Source: Campylobacterales bacterium
Lineage (GTDB): Bacteria > Campylobacterota > Campylobacteria > Campylobacterales > QNZT01
DNA length: 21,783 nt
NCBI GenBank assembly: GCA_027081495.1
Contig: JALWKJ010000211.1
Location: 1 to 21,783, forward strand
Reading direction: 5' to 3'
Shown: positions 1 through 7,631 of the stretch, one piece after another
Position numbering within the stretch: position 1 is the first letter of the stretch
Layout of the letters: each line of letters opens with the position of its first letter
Notes under the pieces: generated by a model
The model's database searches: none
Seen by the model: only the letters and a program-made list of their open reading frames with translations
What the model was told of the DNA's origin: nothing
Made by a program: the position numbers and the translations under genes

Positions 1-513
1 CTCGCCTACGACTGAACGCATACCTTTAAGCGAAGGCGCATGACAAACTCTTGCGCAATTGTCTATGTGAGGCGACTTTAAGACTTCTCTCGTAAATTTT
101 TGAAACAGATATGAGCTTTCACAATTTCCTCTAGCGCCTCCGATACTTCCAAAGGAAAAATTACCGTATTTTTGACGAGTCTGCTTTATTTTCCAAGCAA
201 TCAACTCGCAAGCTTCATCGATTTGAGGATAAATATATCCCTCGTTATCCACTTTATAACTCGCGAATTTCGACTTTAAAGCTAAAGGAAGAAAGAGTTG
301 ATTTTTTTGTAAAAAAGAGTTTTTTATCTTTACTTTGGGAAGTCGTTTTTTAGAATGAACAAAATCAAAACCGTACTTTCCCTTTACGCAAAGTTTTCCT
401 TCACTTACCAAAGCTTCTTTTCTCGCTTCGATATGGATAATTTCGTTGTTTTTTACTTCAGCTAAAATATCACATCCGACACCGCAATAGCAACAGACGC
501 TATCTATCTTCAT
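1..513 (-). CDS. Molybdopterin oxidoreductase, formate dehydrogenase-H-like alpha subunit (N-terminal 171 residues; cut by window edge)
   Basis: Partial gene reading off the left edge. The protein starts MKIDSVCCYCGVGCDI and carries the N-terminal [4Fe-4S] pattern C7-x2-C10-x3-C14 with the fourth cysteine at C42 in LCVKG; K44 matches the conserved lysine between cluster and molybdopterin in FdhF-type enzymes. Further on, a G-S-x-G-G-x-R-G-N-C-E-S stretch and CARVCHAPS (about 154-162) align with E. coli FdhF around its selenocysteine 140; here the codon is TGT (C157), so this is a cysteine-type enzyme. The family oxidises formate or reduces substrates such as nitrate at Mo/W-bis-MGD; the substrate cannot be fixed from this fragment. 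No Tat signal is visible, suggesting a cytoplasmic protein. The ATG lies 2 bases after the hom stop with no clear ribosome binding site, so translation is probably coupled to hom. An assimilatory nitrate reductase-like protein is an alternative. Confidence 0.8.
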   Translation of the reverse strand, partial: MKIDSVCCYCGVGCDILAEVKNNEIIHIEARKEALVSEGKLCVKGKYGFDFVHSKKRLPKVKIKNSFLQKNQLFLPLALKSKFASYKVDNEGYIYPQIDEACELIAWKIKQTRQKYGNFSFGSIGGARGNCESSYLFQKFTREVLKSPHIDNCARVCHAPSLKGMRSVVGE

Positions 514-515
514 GT

Positions 516-1784
516 CTATTTATCGATGCGGATCATAACCACTTTTGCGCTAACAAAAGGCAATGATTCTATATCGTTGATAGCATTTAAGATATCTCTC
601 TCCCTGCATTCGTGGGTAGCGCATAAAAGAGTCGCTTTTTTATTATTGTCCGAGGGTCTTTGCAAAAATGTCTCTATCGAGATCGCGTTTTTGCCTAAAA
701 TTTCGGCTATTGAAGCAAGTACGCCGGGCTCATCGTTTACAAACATGCGAAGATAATACTCGCTATGTATATCGACTTTTTGAACTAGTGTCAAATTTTC
801 GCTTAAAAAAGGCTTTTTAAATCCAAGCATCGGCGAACTCTGCCCCGCTCTTACTATCTCGACTATATCCGATATCACCGCGCTCGCCGTTGCGTCTCCT
901 CCGGCTCCCGGACCATAATAGAGAGTCTCGCCGACACAATCTCCTATAACGCTTATACCATTCATGACGCCGTCGATTTTCGCTATCATTTTATCTTTGT
1001 TTACAAGCGCGGGATGAACTCTAAGTTCAATTTTGCCGTTATTTTTTTTGGCTATCGCTAAAAGTTTTATGCTATAACCAAACTCTTTGGCAAACTCTAT
1101 ATCATCCTTTTTTATCTCTTCAATACCCTCTATAAGGATATCTTCGGGCTTCGCATCAATACCGTAAGCTATTGAAGACAAGATCAATAACTTATGAGCG
1201 GCATCAAAACCTCCGACATCAAATGTCGGATCCGCTTCGGCATATCCAAGCTCTTGAGCCTCTTTTAGAACTTCATCATAATTTACGCCCTCTTCTATCA
1301 TTTTTGTAAGCATATAGTTGCATGTACCGTTTAAAATTCCTTTAATCGCCATTATTTCATTTGCGCTAAGTCCCACTTTTAAAGCATTTATAATTGGAAT
1401 ACCGCCTGCGACGCTCGCTTCGTATCCTATAGGAATATCTCCGGCAATTTTTTGAAGATCGAACCTATGATAAGCCAAAAGAGCTTTATTTGCGGTTACA
1501 ACCGCCTTTTTTTTGTAAAGCGCCTTTTTTATTATTTCAAAAGGTTTTTCCGTTCCCCCCATAAGTTCAACGACTATATCTATTGAGTCGTCGTCAAGTA
1601 TTTCGTTAGGATCGTCAAAAAGAGGTATATTTACATCTCTCTTTTTCGACAAATCACTGACTACTCCTTTTACAACCGTAATCTCTTTACCGGCTCTTGC
1701 GCTTATGAGTTTTTTATTTTTCTCTAAGATATTCGCGACACTCTGTCCTACCGTACCTACCCCGACAATACCTATCTTAATCAT
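516..1784 (-). CDS. hom: Homoserine dehydrogenase
   Basis: 422 residues, full length for the ACT-containing bacterial enzyme. It reduces L-aspartate 4-semialdehyde to L-homoserine with NAD(P)H, the branch point to threonine and methionine. The Rossmann fold opens with GIVGVGTVG (5-13); VTANKALL (96-103), NGTCNYML (152-159) and GYAEADPTFDVGGFDAAHKL (180-199) are the catalytic-domain signatures. A C-terminal ACT domain (about 341-422, with the EPGVLASIAEIL helix) is the likely site of threonine feedback control. The ATG is preceded by AGAGG at 8 bases. The gene starts 3 bases after the alaC stop and is followed 2 bases later by the oxidoreductase gene, so it is internal to a minus-strand operon. 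Confidence 0.97.
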   Translation of the reverse strand: MIKIGIVGVGTVGQSVANILEKNKKLISARAGKEITVVKGVVSDLSKKRDVNIPLFDDPNEILDDDSIDIVVELMGGTEKPFEIIKKALYKKKAVVTANKALLAYHRFDLQKIAGDIPIGYEASVAGGIPIINALKVGLSANEIMAIKGILNGTCNYMLTKMIEEGVNYDEVLKEAQELGYAEADPTFDVGGFDAAHKLLILSSIAYGIDAKPEDILIEGIEEIKKDDIEFAKEFGYSIKLLAIAKKNNGKIELRVHPALVNKDKMIAKIDGVMNGISVIGDCVGETLYYGPGAGGDATASAVISDIVEIVRAGQSSPMLGFKKPFLSENLTLVQKVDIHSEYYLRMFVNDEPGVLASIAEILGKNAISIETFLQRPSDNNKKATLLCATHECRERDILNAINDIESLPFVSAKVVMIRIDK

Positions 1785-1787
1785 GTC

Positions 1788-3005
1788 TCAAACCTCTGTT
1801 TTTAACGACTGAAGATATTTTTTTATGTTTCTTGCCGCCTGACGGGTTCGCTTTTCATTTTCAATCAACGCGATTCTAACAAAATCATCTCCATGCTCGC
1901 CAAAACCTATTCCTGGACTTACGGCAACTTTCGCCTCTTTTAAAAGCTGTTTGGAAAACTCCATACTCCCAAGATGCGCCGCTACGGGAGGAAGCTTTGC
2001 CCATACGAACATCGTTGATTTAGGCTTTTGTATATGCCACCCCGCCTTGGAAAAAGCATCGCAAAGCACATCTCTTCTTTTTTTATATTTCTCTATAATC
2101 TCTTCAAGGCAATCCTGAGGACCGTCAAGCGCGATAGTAGCGGCAACTTGAATCGGAGTAAACATACCGTAATCAAACCATGATTTTATCTTTTGAAGCG
2201 AAGTAATCAATTTTTGATTGCCTACAAAAAATCCGACTCTCCAACCTGCCATATTGTAACTTTTTGAAAGCGTAAAACTCTCTACCGCAACATCTTTTGC
2301 ACCCTCGACTTCAAAAATGGACGGCGTTTTATAGCCGTCAAATGTCAAGTCGGCATAAGCGATATCGCTGATAATATAAAATCTCTCTTTTTTGGCAAGC
2401 GCTACAAGCCTTTCATAAAAAGGCTTCTCTACCGTTACTGTGGTGGGATTATGGGGAAAGTTAACTACGACAAACTTGGGTCTGGGAATCGATTCTTTAA
2501 AGGCTTTATCAAGATTTTTAAAAAAGACCTCTTCATCGAGTCTATACTCCTTATCAAAACTAAGCGGAGAAGTTACGACATTTCCTCCCGCTATTATAAA
2601 AGCATGAGTGTGGATCGGATACGCCGGCTCCGGAACTATCGCGACATCTCCGGGATTGGTTATAGCCTGAACAAGATGCACATACCCCTCTTTTGAGCCC
2701 ATCGTAGCGACAGCCTCTCTTTCGGGATCAAGATCGACACCGTATTTTCGTTTGTACCAATTACAAATAGCAAGTCTTAATTTATAGATTCCTTTACTTG
2801 CGGAATAGCCGTAGTTTTTGGGTTTTTGCGCCGCTTCAACCAATTTATCCACGATATGCTTAGGCGTAGAACCGTCTGGATTCCCCATGCTAAAATCGAT
2901 AATATCTTCGCCTTCTCTTCTGGCTTTTAATTTTATTTCGTTTATTTGGGCAAAGACATATTCGGGCAGTCTGTTTATAGTATTAAATTGTATTTCGTCA
3001 AACAT
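1788..3005 (-). CDS. alaC: Alanine/aspartate-type aminotransferase (AlaC-like, PLP class I)
   Basis: 405 residues, a fold-type I PLP aminotransferase. The N-terminal half (RLPEYVF, RREGEDIIDFSMGNPDG at 30-45, GYSASKGI, GSKEGYVHL) and the PLP-lysine segment SFTLSKSYNMAGWRVGFFVG (243-262, Schiff-base K248) closely follow E. coli AlaC (YfdZ), as does the end (VSPGIGFGEHGDDFVRIALIEN). FPHNPTT (183-189) and D214/Y217 fit the PLP-ring contacts. AlaC makes alanine from pyruvate with glutamate. In related genomes the gene is often labelled aspartate or LL-diaminopimelate aminotransferase, and the position directly before hom would suit an aspartate-family role, so the true substrate is open. The ATG lies 29 bases after the preceding stop, with AGGAA about 11 bases upstream. 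Confidence 0.85.
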   Translation of the reverse strand: MFDEIQFNTINRLPEYVFAQINEIKLKARREGEDIIDFSMGNPDGSTPKHIVDKLVEAAQKPKNYGYSASKGIYKLRLAICNWYKRKYGVDLDPEREAVATMGSKEGYVHLVQAITNPGDVAIVPEPAYPIHTHAFIIAGGNVVTSPLSFDKEYRLDEEVFFKNLDKAFKESIPRPKFVVVNFPHNPTTVTVEKPFYERLVALAKKERFYIISDIAYADLTFDGYKTPSIFEVEGAKDVAVESFTLSKSYNMAGWRVGFFVGNQKLITSLQKIKSWFDYGMFTPIQVAATIALDGPQDCLEEIIEKYKKRRDVLCDAFSKAGWHIQKPKSTMFVWAKLPPVAAHLGSMEFSKQLLKEAKVAVSPGIGFGEHGDDFVRIALIENEKRTRQAARNIKKYLQSLKTEV

Positions 3006-3034
3006 GAGATTTTATATTCCTGATTTGTATAGTA

Positions 3035-3856
3035 TTATCTTCGGTTAGCTAAATAAATGCTAAGTCCCTTTCTTAGGTTTTCAAGGGTATATATATCACC
3101 TATTTTCATATAACTGGCATCTCTTGGTATCTCCAGTCTGACATTATAACTTTTTATATCTTTTGAATAGTTATCTACAATTTTAAGATTTTTATCATAA
3201 AAGACTATATAAGGATGCCAACCGTTAAGCTTTGAACTGTTTAAAAGAACGACCTTGGCGTTTGAAACATTTATCCAGTAAGGCTCAAGCGGTTTTGCAA
3301 GGCGTATCTTTTTCTTATAGGGAAGAATTTTTGGAACAATGTTTATATCCGATATATTGACAAAATAACGCCAATTCGAGATAGAAAATCTTTTTATTTT
3401 GACAATTTCGCATCCTCTTTTCAAAAAAGCGTCGGATATTAAAATAGGATCGGGCGCGGTATCGGAATAGACAGAGACTTTATACATAAAACCGCTTTCA
3501 TCTTTGATAACTTTTTGTATATCTATATGACTAAAACCCAACTCATTTAAAGTCGTTTTTATCAAATGCACGAAAACTAACGGTCTATTTTGTTTTGTTG
3601 CGAAACTTAGCCCGATGGCGGTACTTCTTGAGAGTTTAAGTTTTAAGAGGTTATTCTCTTTAAGTTTTCGAAGAACTCTGTCATAATCGATATGCGAACC
3701 TCTATAAAACTCTCTTGGATTTTTAAAGATAGCTTTTATAATCTTTTTATTCGCAATATAGCTGTTTTTACCGGTAATATTTTCTATCTCTTTATAAAAC
3801 GATGCCGCCTGAAGCGAAAAAACAAAAACTACAAGCAGCGCTAATACTCTTACCAA
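3035..3856 (-). CDS. Exported protein of unknown function (Campylobacterota-type)
   Basis: 273 residues that I do not recognise as a named family. A signal peptide is evident: short basic start, hydrophobic core LALLVVFVFSL, probable cleavage after LQAAS near residue 18-20. The mature part is basic and has no further membrane segment, so it should be periplasmic. The first half looks helical with basic stretches; the second half is rich in alternating hydrophobic residues (for example NVRLEIPRD, KVVLLNSS) and looks like a beta domain. The start is TTG at 3856, inside the upstream gene: its last 7 bases overlap this ORF, and AAAGGGG sits about 4-5 bases upstream of the TTG. No ATG occurs in a position that would keep the signal peptide. 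By position it corresponds, from memory, to C. jejuni Cj0151c. The overlap suggests a shared job with the RodZ-like neighbour. Confidence 0.75.
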   Translation of the reverse strand: MVRVLALLVVFVFSLQAASFYKEIENITGKNSYIANKKIIKAIFKNPREFYRGSHIDYDRVLRKLKENNLLKLKLSRSTAIGLSFATKQNRPLVFVHLIKTTLNELGFSHIDIQKVIKDESGFMYKVSVYSDTAPDPILISDAFLKRGCEIVKIKRFSISNWRYFVNISDINIVPKILPYKKKIRLAKPLEPYWINVSNAKVVLLNSSKLNGWHPYIVFYDKNLKIVDNYSKDIKSYNVRLEIPRDASYMKIGDIYTLENLRKGLSIYLANRR

Positions 3857-5064
3857 TTTACCCCTTTGCTGTAAACAAGAAACTCTCTTTTGTTGATTTG
3901 CATAATATTTCCGTTTTTATATATAAAACGAATCGGTCCTTGACCCCTAAATCTATATGAATATCCATTATTAAATATCTCAAAATATTTATGCCCGACA
4001 ACAATAAGCTGCGGTCTTGTCGTATCAAATTTAAATGAAGATTTTATCAAAAAATCTTTTTTTGTAAAATTATCGAGATATATTATACCAACCCAACACT
4101 TTTTTACAGGTTTAATATATAGTCTATTTTTTGTTTTTGATTTTTTCGGCGCCGTGCTTTTTACCGTAACAGAGGTTTTTTTGCCTGATATAGAGCCGTT
4201 TTTTTCAGATAAACTTCTTTGCGTCATATTAGTTTGAGCGACTTCTTTTTCGGTTTGATTTATCTCTCTTTTCTCATTACTTTGTTTTTGGCTTAAATTT
4301 TCTTCATCTTCTATCGCCGCAAGCGACGCTTCTACCGAAAGGTTATACTCTTTTACCATTTGCTTGACCATAGCGTCGAGATCAAGATCGTTTTCACCCT
4401 CGTCTTCTAAAATTTCAGCCGTTTTTGTTTCAGATGAAGTTTTCGCGGATGTTTTTTTATAAGAGCCGTTTTCTTCAAGCTTAACCAGATTTTTTTTAGC
4501 TTCTTGGATAATTTCACTGTTTGAATCATGTAAAATCACCTTTTCACCCGATTCAAGCTCGCTTAAGGAGTTGTTTTCCGATAAAATATAGATGATCGCC
4601 GCAATCAAAAACAAAACCAAAGGCGCTATCCATACAAGATATTTTTTCCAGATATTATTATCTTTGCTTTGAGCTTCTACAACCAGCCTCTCTTTTCTTT
4701 TTTGACGATTTTGCTGATAATAAGATATATAAGCCTGTCTAAGTTCTTGTAAATTTACGGGATATTCTCTTTCAAGAATCTTTATAAATCCCAAGGCTTT
4801 GGTTTTATTTATATGAGTAAAATCACCTTCAAGAAAAGAGATCAAATCTTCCTCGTTGATAAAGGTCTTGTTTGAAACCTTTTTCAGCCCCACCTTCTTG
4901 AGATAGTTCACCGACTCCTCTAAAGTTGAAGCTTTTTGAGATGAAGACTCTTCTTGTTTTTCCAAATTTTCGTCTATTTGTTCATTTTCTTTTACTTTCT
5001 GTCGCGTAGTCTTCGGTTTCCTTCCTCGTCTTGTACTTGGCTTCGGATTTTTTTTCTCTTCCAT
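3850..5064 (-). CDS. Single-pass membrane protein, RodZ-like architecture
   Basis: 404 residues. In order: a very basic tail with an AT-hook-like RRGRKPK (12-18); a helical domain (about 47-116) whose FLEGDFTHINKTKALGFIKI and following LQELRQAY resemble the end of the RodZ helix-turn-helix domain (consensus roughly LEEGDF, LP, A-x-GFL, Y, L-x-LD-x-x-x-L-x-x-x-Y); one transmembrane helix (142-161, WIAPLVLFLIAAIIYIL); a long charged, Ser/Lys/Glu-rich linker (about 165-317); and a C-terminal beta-rich domain (318-404, starting KPVKKCWVGI), which would lie in the periplasm. This is the order of RodZ, the MreB partner in rod-shape control, whose tail is a DUF4115-type beta domain. The match is by pattern only, so the function is inferred. 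The ATG directly abuts the rlmB stop (TAA-ATG) and has AGGATGAG upstream. Confidence 0.6.
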   Translation of the reverse strand: MEEKKNPKPSTRRGRKPKTTRQKVKENEQIDENLEKQEESSSQKASTLEESVNYLKKVGLKKVSNKTFINEEDLISFLEGDFTHINKTKALGFIKILEREYPVNLQELRQAYISYYQQNRQKRKERLVVEAQSKDNNIWKKYLVWIAPLVLFLIAAIIYILSENNSLSELESGEKVILHDSNSEIIQEAKKNLVKLEENGSYKKTSAKTSSETKTAEILEDEGENDLDLDAMVKQMVKEYNLSVEASLAAIEDEENLSQKQSNEKREINQTEKEVAQTNMTQRSLSEKNGSISGKKTSVTVKSTAPKKSKTKNRLYIKPVKKCWVGIIYLDNFTKKDFLIKSSFKFDTTRPQLIVVGHKYFEIFNNGYSYRFRGQGPIRFIYKNGNIMQINKREFLVYSKGVNW

Positions 5065-5742
5065 TTATCTCATCCTATCACATAATATCGCTGTCGCTGC
5101 ACTTACATTTAGAGAATCGAATTCTCTTTGCATTTTTATGGTTATCTTTTTGTCGCATCTATTTACTATGCGCTCCGGCAGACCCTTGCCCTCACTTCCC
5201 ATCACTAACGCTTTTTTTTGTGAAAACTTTACTCCTCTGACATCTTCACCCTCTATAGTCGCCGCATATATAGCGAAACCGCTCTGTTTGAGTTCGTTTA
5301 TCAAACTCATCGTATCTTGAAAGTGAACGATCGGCATCTCAAATATCGCCCCGCTGCTTGATCTTATAAGCGCTTCGATCGCAAGAGAGTTAACGCCCGA
5401 TATTATAACTCCCTCAACTCCCAAGGCATAAGCGCTCCTTATGATAGCGCCGATATTTCCCACATCCGTAACACTATGTAAAACTAGTAAAAAAGCGCTT
5501 TTTTTTACATTTTGAAACTCGGCAAGATCCAAATCTTTTATGCGCATAAAAAAACCTTGATGATTTCCGCCCTTTGCCATTGCCTGAGCTTTTTTCGCAT
5601 CCAATTTTATAATGGGTTTCTTTTGCGTTTTAATCTTTGAAAAGAGCTTTTTATCGATCTCTTTTGCAAGAAAAACTTCCTCTATTAAAGAGGGGTGTTT
5701 GTCCAAAATGTATAAAAAAATTTGCTTTCCGTATATTATCAT
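5065..5742 (-). CDS. rlmB: 23S rRNA (guanosine-2'-O-)-methyltransferase, SpoU/TrmH family
   Basis: 225 residues, a SPOUT-fold SAM-dependent 2'-O-ribose methyltransferase. The three SpoU motifs are clear: NIGAIIRSA (96-104) with the catalytic-type arginine R102, MGSEGKGL (181-188), and DSLNVSAATAIL (209-220), which together form the trefoil-knot SAM site. A short N-terminal substrate-binding domain (about 1-75) precedes the catalytic domain, as in RlmB, which methylates G2251 of the 23S P-loop. The C-terminus is slightly short (ends CDRMR). Other SpoU enzymes such as TrmH have the same motifs, so the precise RNA target is not certain. The gene begins 34 bases after the rsmI stop, with no strong ribosome binding site. 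Confidence 0.85.
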   Translation of the reverse strand: MIIYGKQIFLYILDKHPSLIEEVFLAKEIDKKLFSKIKTQKKPIIKLDAKKAQAMAKGGNHQGFFMRIKDLDLAEFQNVKKSAFLLVLHSVTDVGNIGAIIRSAYALGVEGVIISGVNSLAIEALIRSSSGAIFEMPIVHFQDTMSLINELKQSGFAIYAATIEGEDVRGVKFSQKKALVMGSEGKGLPERIVNRCDKKITIKMQREFDSLNVSAATAILCDRMR

Positions 5743-5776
5743 AAATTTATTTTACTGCAAAAGAATTAACAGGGTA

Positions 5777-6586
5777 TTAAAGAAGTTCGCTATAACACTG
5801 TTTTGGGGATTTTCCGGTGATTTTGGCTATCAATTTCGCCGCTTGTTTTTTGGAAATATCAAGAGAAAGTATATCTTCAACACTTATAGCGCCAAGCTCT
5901 TTTTTATCGCTATTTATAACAACTACCCATTCACCTTTAATATTTTGAAGTTTTATCGTTCGTAAAATTTCACTCGCGCTGCCTTTGAAATGCTTTTGGT
6001 GCATTTTTGTAGCTTCTTTTATCAAAAAAATCTCTCTTTTTTCATCGATGTTACAAATTTGCTCAATAAGTTTGATAATTCTGTGCGGCGATTCATAGAC
6101 GATAGTTACAAACCCGTTAAAAAGAGCCTCTCTAAGCGCTTGTTCTCGATTCGCTCCTTTATGCGGTAAAAATCCGTAAAAAAGAAATCTAGCTTCGCAA
6201 AAACCGCTCGCCGCATACGCGACAAGCGCCGCATTCGCACCCGGAAGCACATCATAGGCGATATTATGTTTTTGCGCATAATCAACCAAACGACATCCCG
6301 GATCAGATAGCGCCGGCATTCCGGCATCACTTAAATAAAGCACGATCTCTTCTTTAAAAATTTCAGGCGAAATATCCAAAAGTACACGCTCTTCGTTGTG
6401 GGAATGGAGGGATATAAATTTCTGAACTTGGGGTGAAATACCTCTTTTTTCTTTCAAAAGAGAGATTAATCTTTTTGTAACTCTGGTATCTTCACAAAAT
6501 ATAGTGGTAGCGCTCTCAAGGAGTCTTAGACTCCTGAGCGAAATATCTTCGAGGTTCCCGATCGGCGTCGGGACAAAATATAACAC
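5777..6586 (-). CDS. rsmI: 16S rRNA (cytidine1402-2'-O)-methyltransferase
   Basis: 269 residues, a tetrapyrrole-methylase-fold enzyme that 2'-O-methylates C1402 in the ribosomal P site. Signatures: FVPTPIGNLEDISLRSL (4-20), CEDTRVTKRL (31-40), the SAM-contact segment YLSDAGMPALSDPG (84-97), LPGANAALVAYAASGF (114-129), and YESPHRI (164-170). The C-terminal third holds the usual KGEWVVVI strand and ends in a small helical domain (DISKKQAAKLIAKITGKSP). The start is GTG at 6586, chosen because the conserved PTPIG begins six residues in and no upstream start fits; no ribosome binding site is seen, and the gap to the rpmE stop is only 9 bases, so coupled translation is likely. Confidence 0.95.
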   Translation of the reverse strand: MLYFVPTPIGNLEDISLRSLRLLESATTIFCEDTRVTKRLISLLKEKRGISPQVQKFISLHSHNEERVLLDISPEIFKEEIVLYLSDAGMPALSDPGCRLVDYAQKHNIAYDVLPGANAALVAYAASGFCEARFLFYGFLPHKGANREQALREALFNGFVTIVYESPHRIIKLIEQICNIDEKREIFLIKEATKMHQKHFKGSASEILRTIKLQNIKGEWVVVINSDKKELGAISVEDILSLDISKKQAAKLIAKITGKSPKQCYSELL

Positions 6587-6595
6587 AAGAGAAAA

Positions 6596-6796
6596 TTATT
6601 TTAAGTTATATTTTTTCTTAAACTTCTCTACCCTTCCGGCGGCATCGACGATTTTTTGACTACCGGTAAAAAAAGGATGGCACTCATTGCAAATATCTAT
6701 TCTCATTTCAGGCGTATTTGACATAGTCTCAAAACTATTTCCACACGCGCATGATACTTTACATTCCATATATTCGGGGTGAATATCTTTTTTCAT
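6596..6796 (-). CDS. rpmE: 50S ribosomal protein L31 (zinc-binding type)
   Basis: 66 residues, the usual length of bacterial L31. It begins MKKDIHPEY and has the zinc cysteines C16 and C18 (SCACG) with C36 and C39 in CNECHPFFTG, so it is the zinc-containing form rather than the zinc-free paralogue. L31 bridges the 50S and 30S subunits at the central protuberance. AAGGA lies about 8 bases before the ATG. It is the first gene of the long minus-strand operon, downstream of an intrinsic terminator (6890-6922) and a candidate promoter (near 6856). Confidence 0.97.
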   Translation of the reverse strand: MKKDIHPEYMECKVSCACGNSFETMSNTPEMRIDICNECHPFFTGSQKIVDAAGRVEKFKKKYNLK

Positions 6797-6855
6797 CTTT
6801 TTTTCCTTGAGTTTTCCTGCATATGATAACAGGATTTGGGATTGTTAGGTGCGCA

Positions 6856-6868
6856 ATTGTACCAAAAA
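6856..6868 (-). promoter_or_regulatory. Candidate extended -10 promoter for the rpmE operon
   Basis: On the minus strand a T-run followed by GG-TACAAT (the -10 at 6861-6856) lies about 60 bases before the rpmE start and just past the upstream terminator. No good -35 is present at 17 bases, which fits Campylobacterota sigma-70 promoters with a T-rich region in place of a -35. Tentative. Confidence 0.35.
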
Positions 6869-6889
6869 GAGTTTAGGATAATCTTAAGC

Positions 6890-6922
6890 AAAAAAACAGC
6901 AGACCGTAAAAAGGTCCACTGC
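6890..6922 (-). terminator. Intrinsic terminator after rsmE
   Basis: On the minus strand an imperfect hairpin (left arm GCAGTGGACC, right arm GGTCTGC, loop TTTTTAC, with a three-base bulge) is followed by TG and a run of six to seven T (6896-6890). It lies about 45 bases after the rsmE stop and before the rpmE promoter, separating the two transcription units. The gene-free stretch 6797-6965 otherwise holds only the promoter and a C-rich tract (6929-6938, two runs). Confidence 0.7.
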
Positions 6923-6965
6923 CATATAGGGGGAGGGGAACCATAAGTATAACAGAAAATAAAAT

Positions 6966-7631
6966 TTAAATCAAGAGTTTAGCACAAGTTGCGATCGCGG
7001 CGGCTTCACTTTTTAGTATAAAGTCGGTTTGAAAAGATATTTTAGGATATTTTAAAAAGATTTTTCGCTCTCTTTGGCTAAATCCGCCCTCGCACCCTAT
7101 AAAAATCCGCTTTATGTCGATCCAATTCGTCTGCGCTCCGCCAAAATCAAGCACAAAAATATCTTCGTATCTCAAAAGCGTCTCATCTACGCTCTGGATG
7201 ATTTCCATCTCCAAAATATCGCTTCTACCGCACTGTTGAGAAGAGTTGATCAATATCTTTTTCAATCGATTTAAATCGATTTTAAAGTTTCTCTGACTTC
7301 TGTCGCAATAAACAAACGATATCTTTTTTAGTCCCATCTGGTTTAAAACGGGAATCGTTTTTTCTACGATTTTCGTATCTATAACACACCAAATTATATG
7401 AAACTCTTTTGAAGCTGCGCAAATTTTCTCTTTTTGATCAATTAACTTTAAATTTGCCTCTTTTTTTTGAATATCTTGTATTTCGTACAGATATAAATTT
7501 TGATCTTTCAAATTTCTTATATTTATTTTATCGCCGGATTTTAAGCGATGAACCTTAAATAGATACCTATATTCTTCACCTTTTATCAAAAGCTCTTTTA
7601 ACCCGCCTTGAGGATTATAGAGAAATTGCAT
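6966..7631 (-). CDS. rsmE: 16S rRNA (uracil1498-N3)-methyltransferase
   Basis: 221 residues, a SPOUT methyltransferase that makes m3U1498 in helix 44. It has the N-terminal PUA-like domain (1-70, with VHRLKSGDKI) and the C-terminal knot domain with QCGRS (133-137), FIGCEGGFS (177-185) and LKSEAAAIA (206-214), all family signatures. It is about 20 residues shorter than the E. coli enzyme, and the normal R-x-D-R segment near 110 reads CDRSQRN. The ATG at 7631 lies 17 bases inside the upstream membrane-protein gene, with only a weak GGA upstream, so its translation probably depends on that gene. Confidence 0.93.
   Translation of the reverse strand: MQFLYNPQGGLKELLIKGEEYRYLFKVHRLKSGDKINIRNLKDQNLYLYEIQDIQKKEANLKLIDQKEKICAASKEFHIIWCVIDTKIVEKTIPVLNQMGLKKISFVYCDRSQRNFKIDLNRLKKILINSSQQCGRSDILEMEIIQSVDETLLRYEDIFVLDFGGAQTNWIDIKRIFIGCEGGFSQRERKIFLKYPKISFQTDFILKSEAAAIATCAKLLI

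Noticed and set aside
1..513. Selenocysteine in the formate dehydrogenase-like gene
   Set aside because: The codon at the active-site position is TGT (Cys), and no in-frame TGA occurs in the visible part.
1788..3005. LL-diaminopimelate aminotransferase (DapL)
   Set aside because: The N-terminal and PLP-lysine segments follow AlaC more closely; the substrate is nevertheless not proven.
6929..6938. G-rich tract as a possible G-quadruplex
   Set aside because: Only two G-runs (5 and 4) occur, fewer than the four needed for an intramolecular quadruplex.
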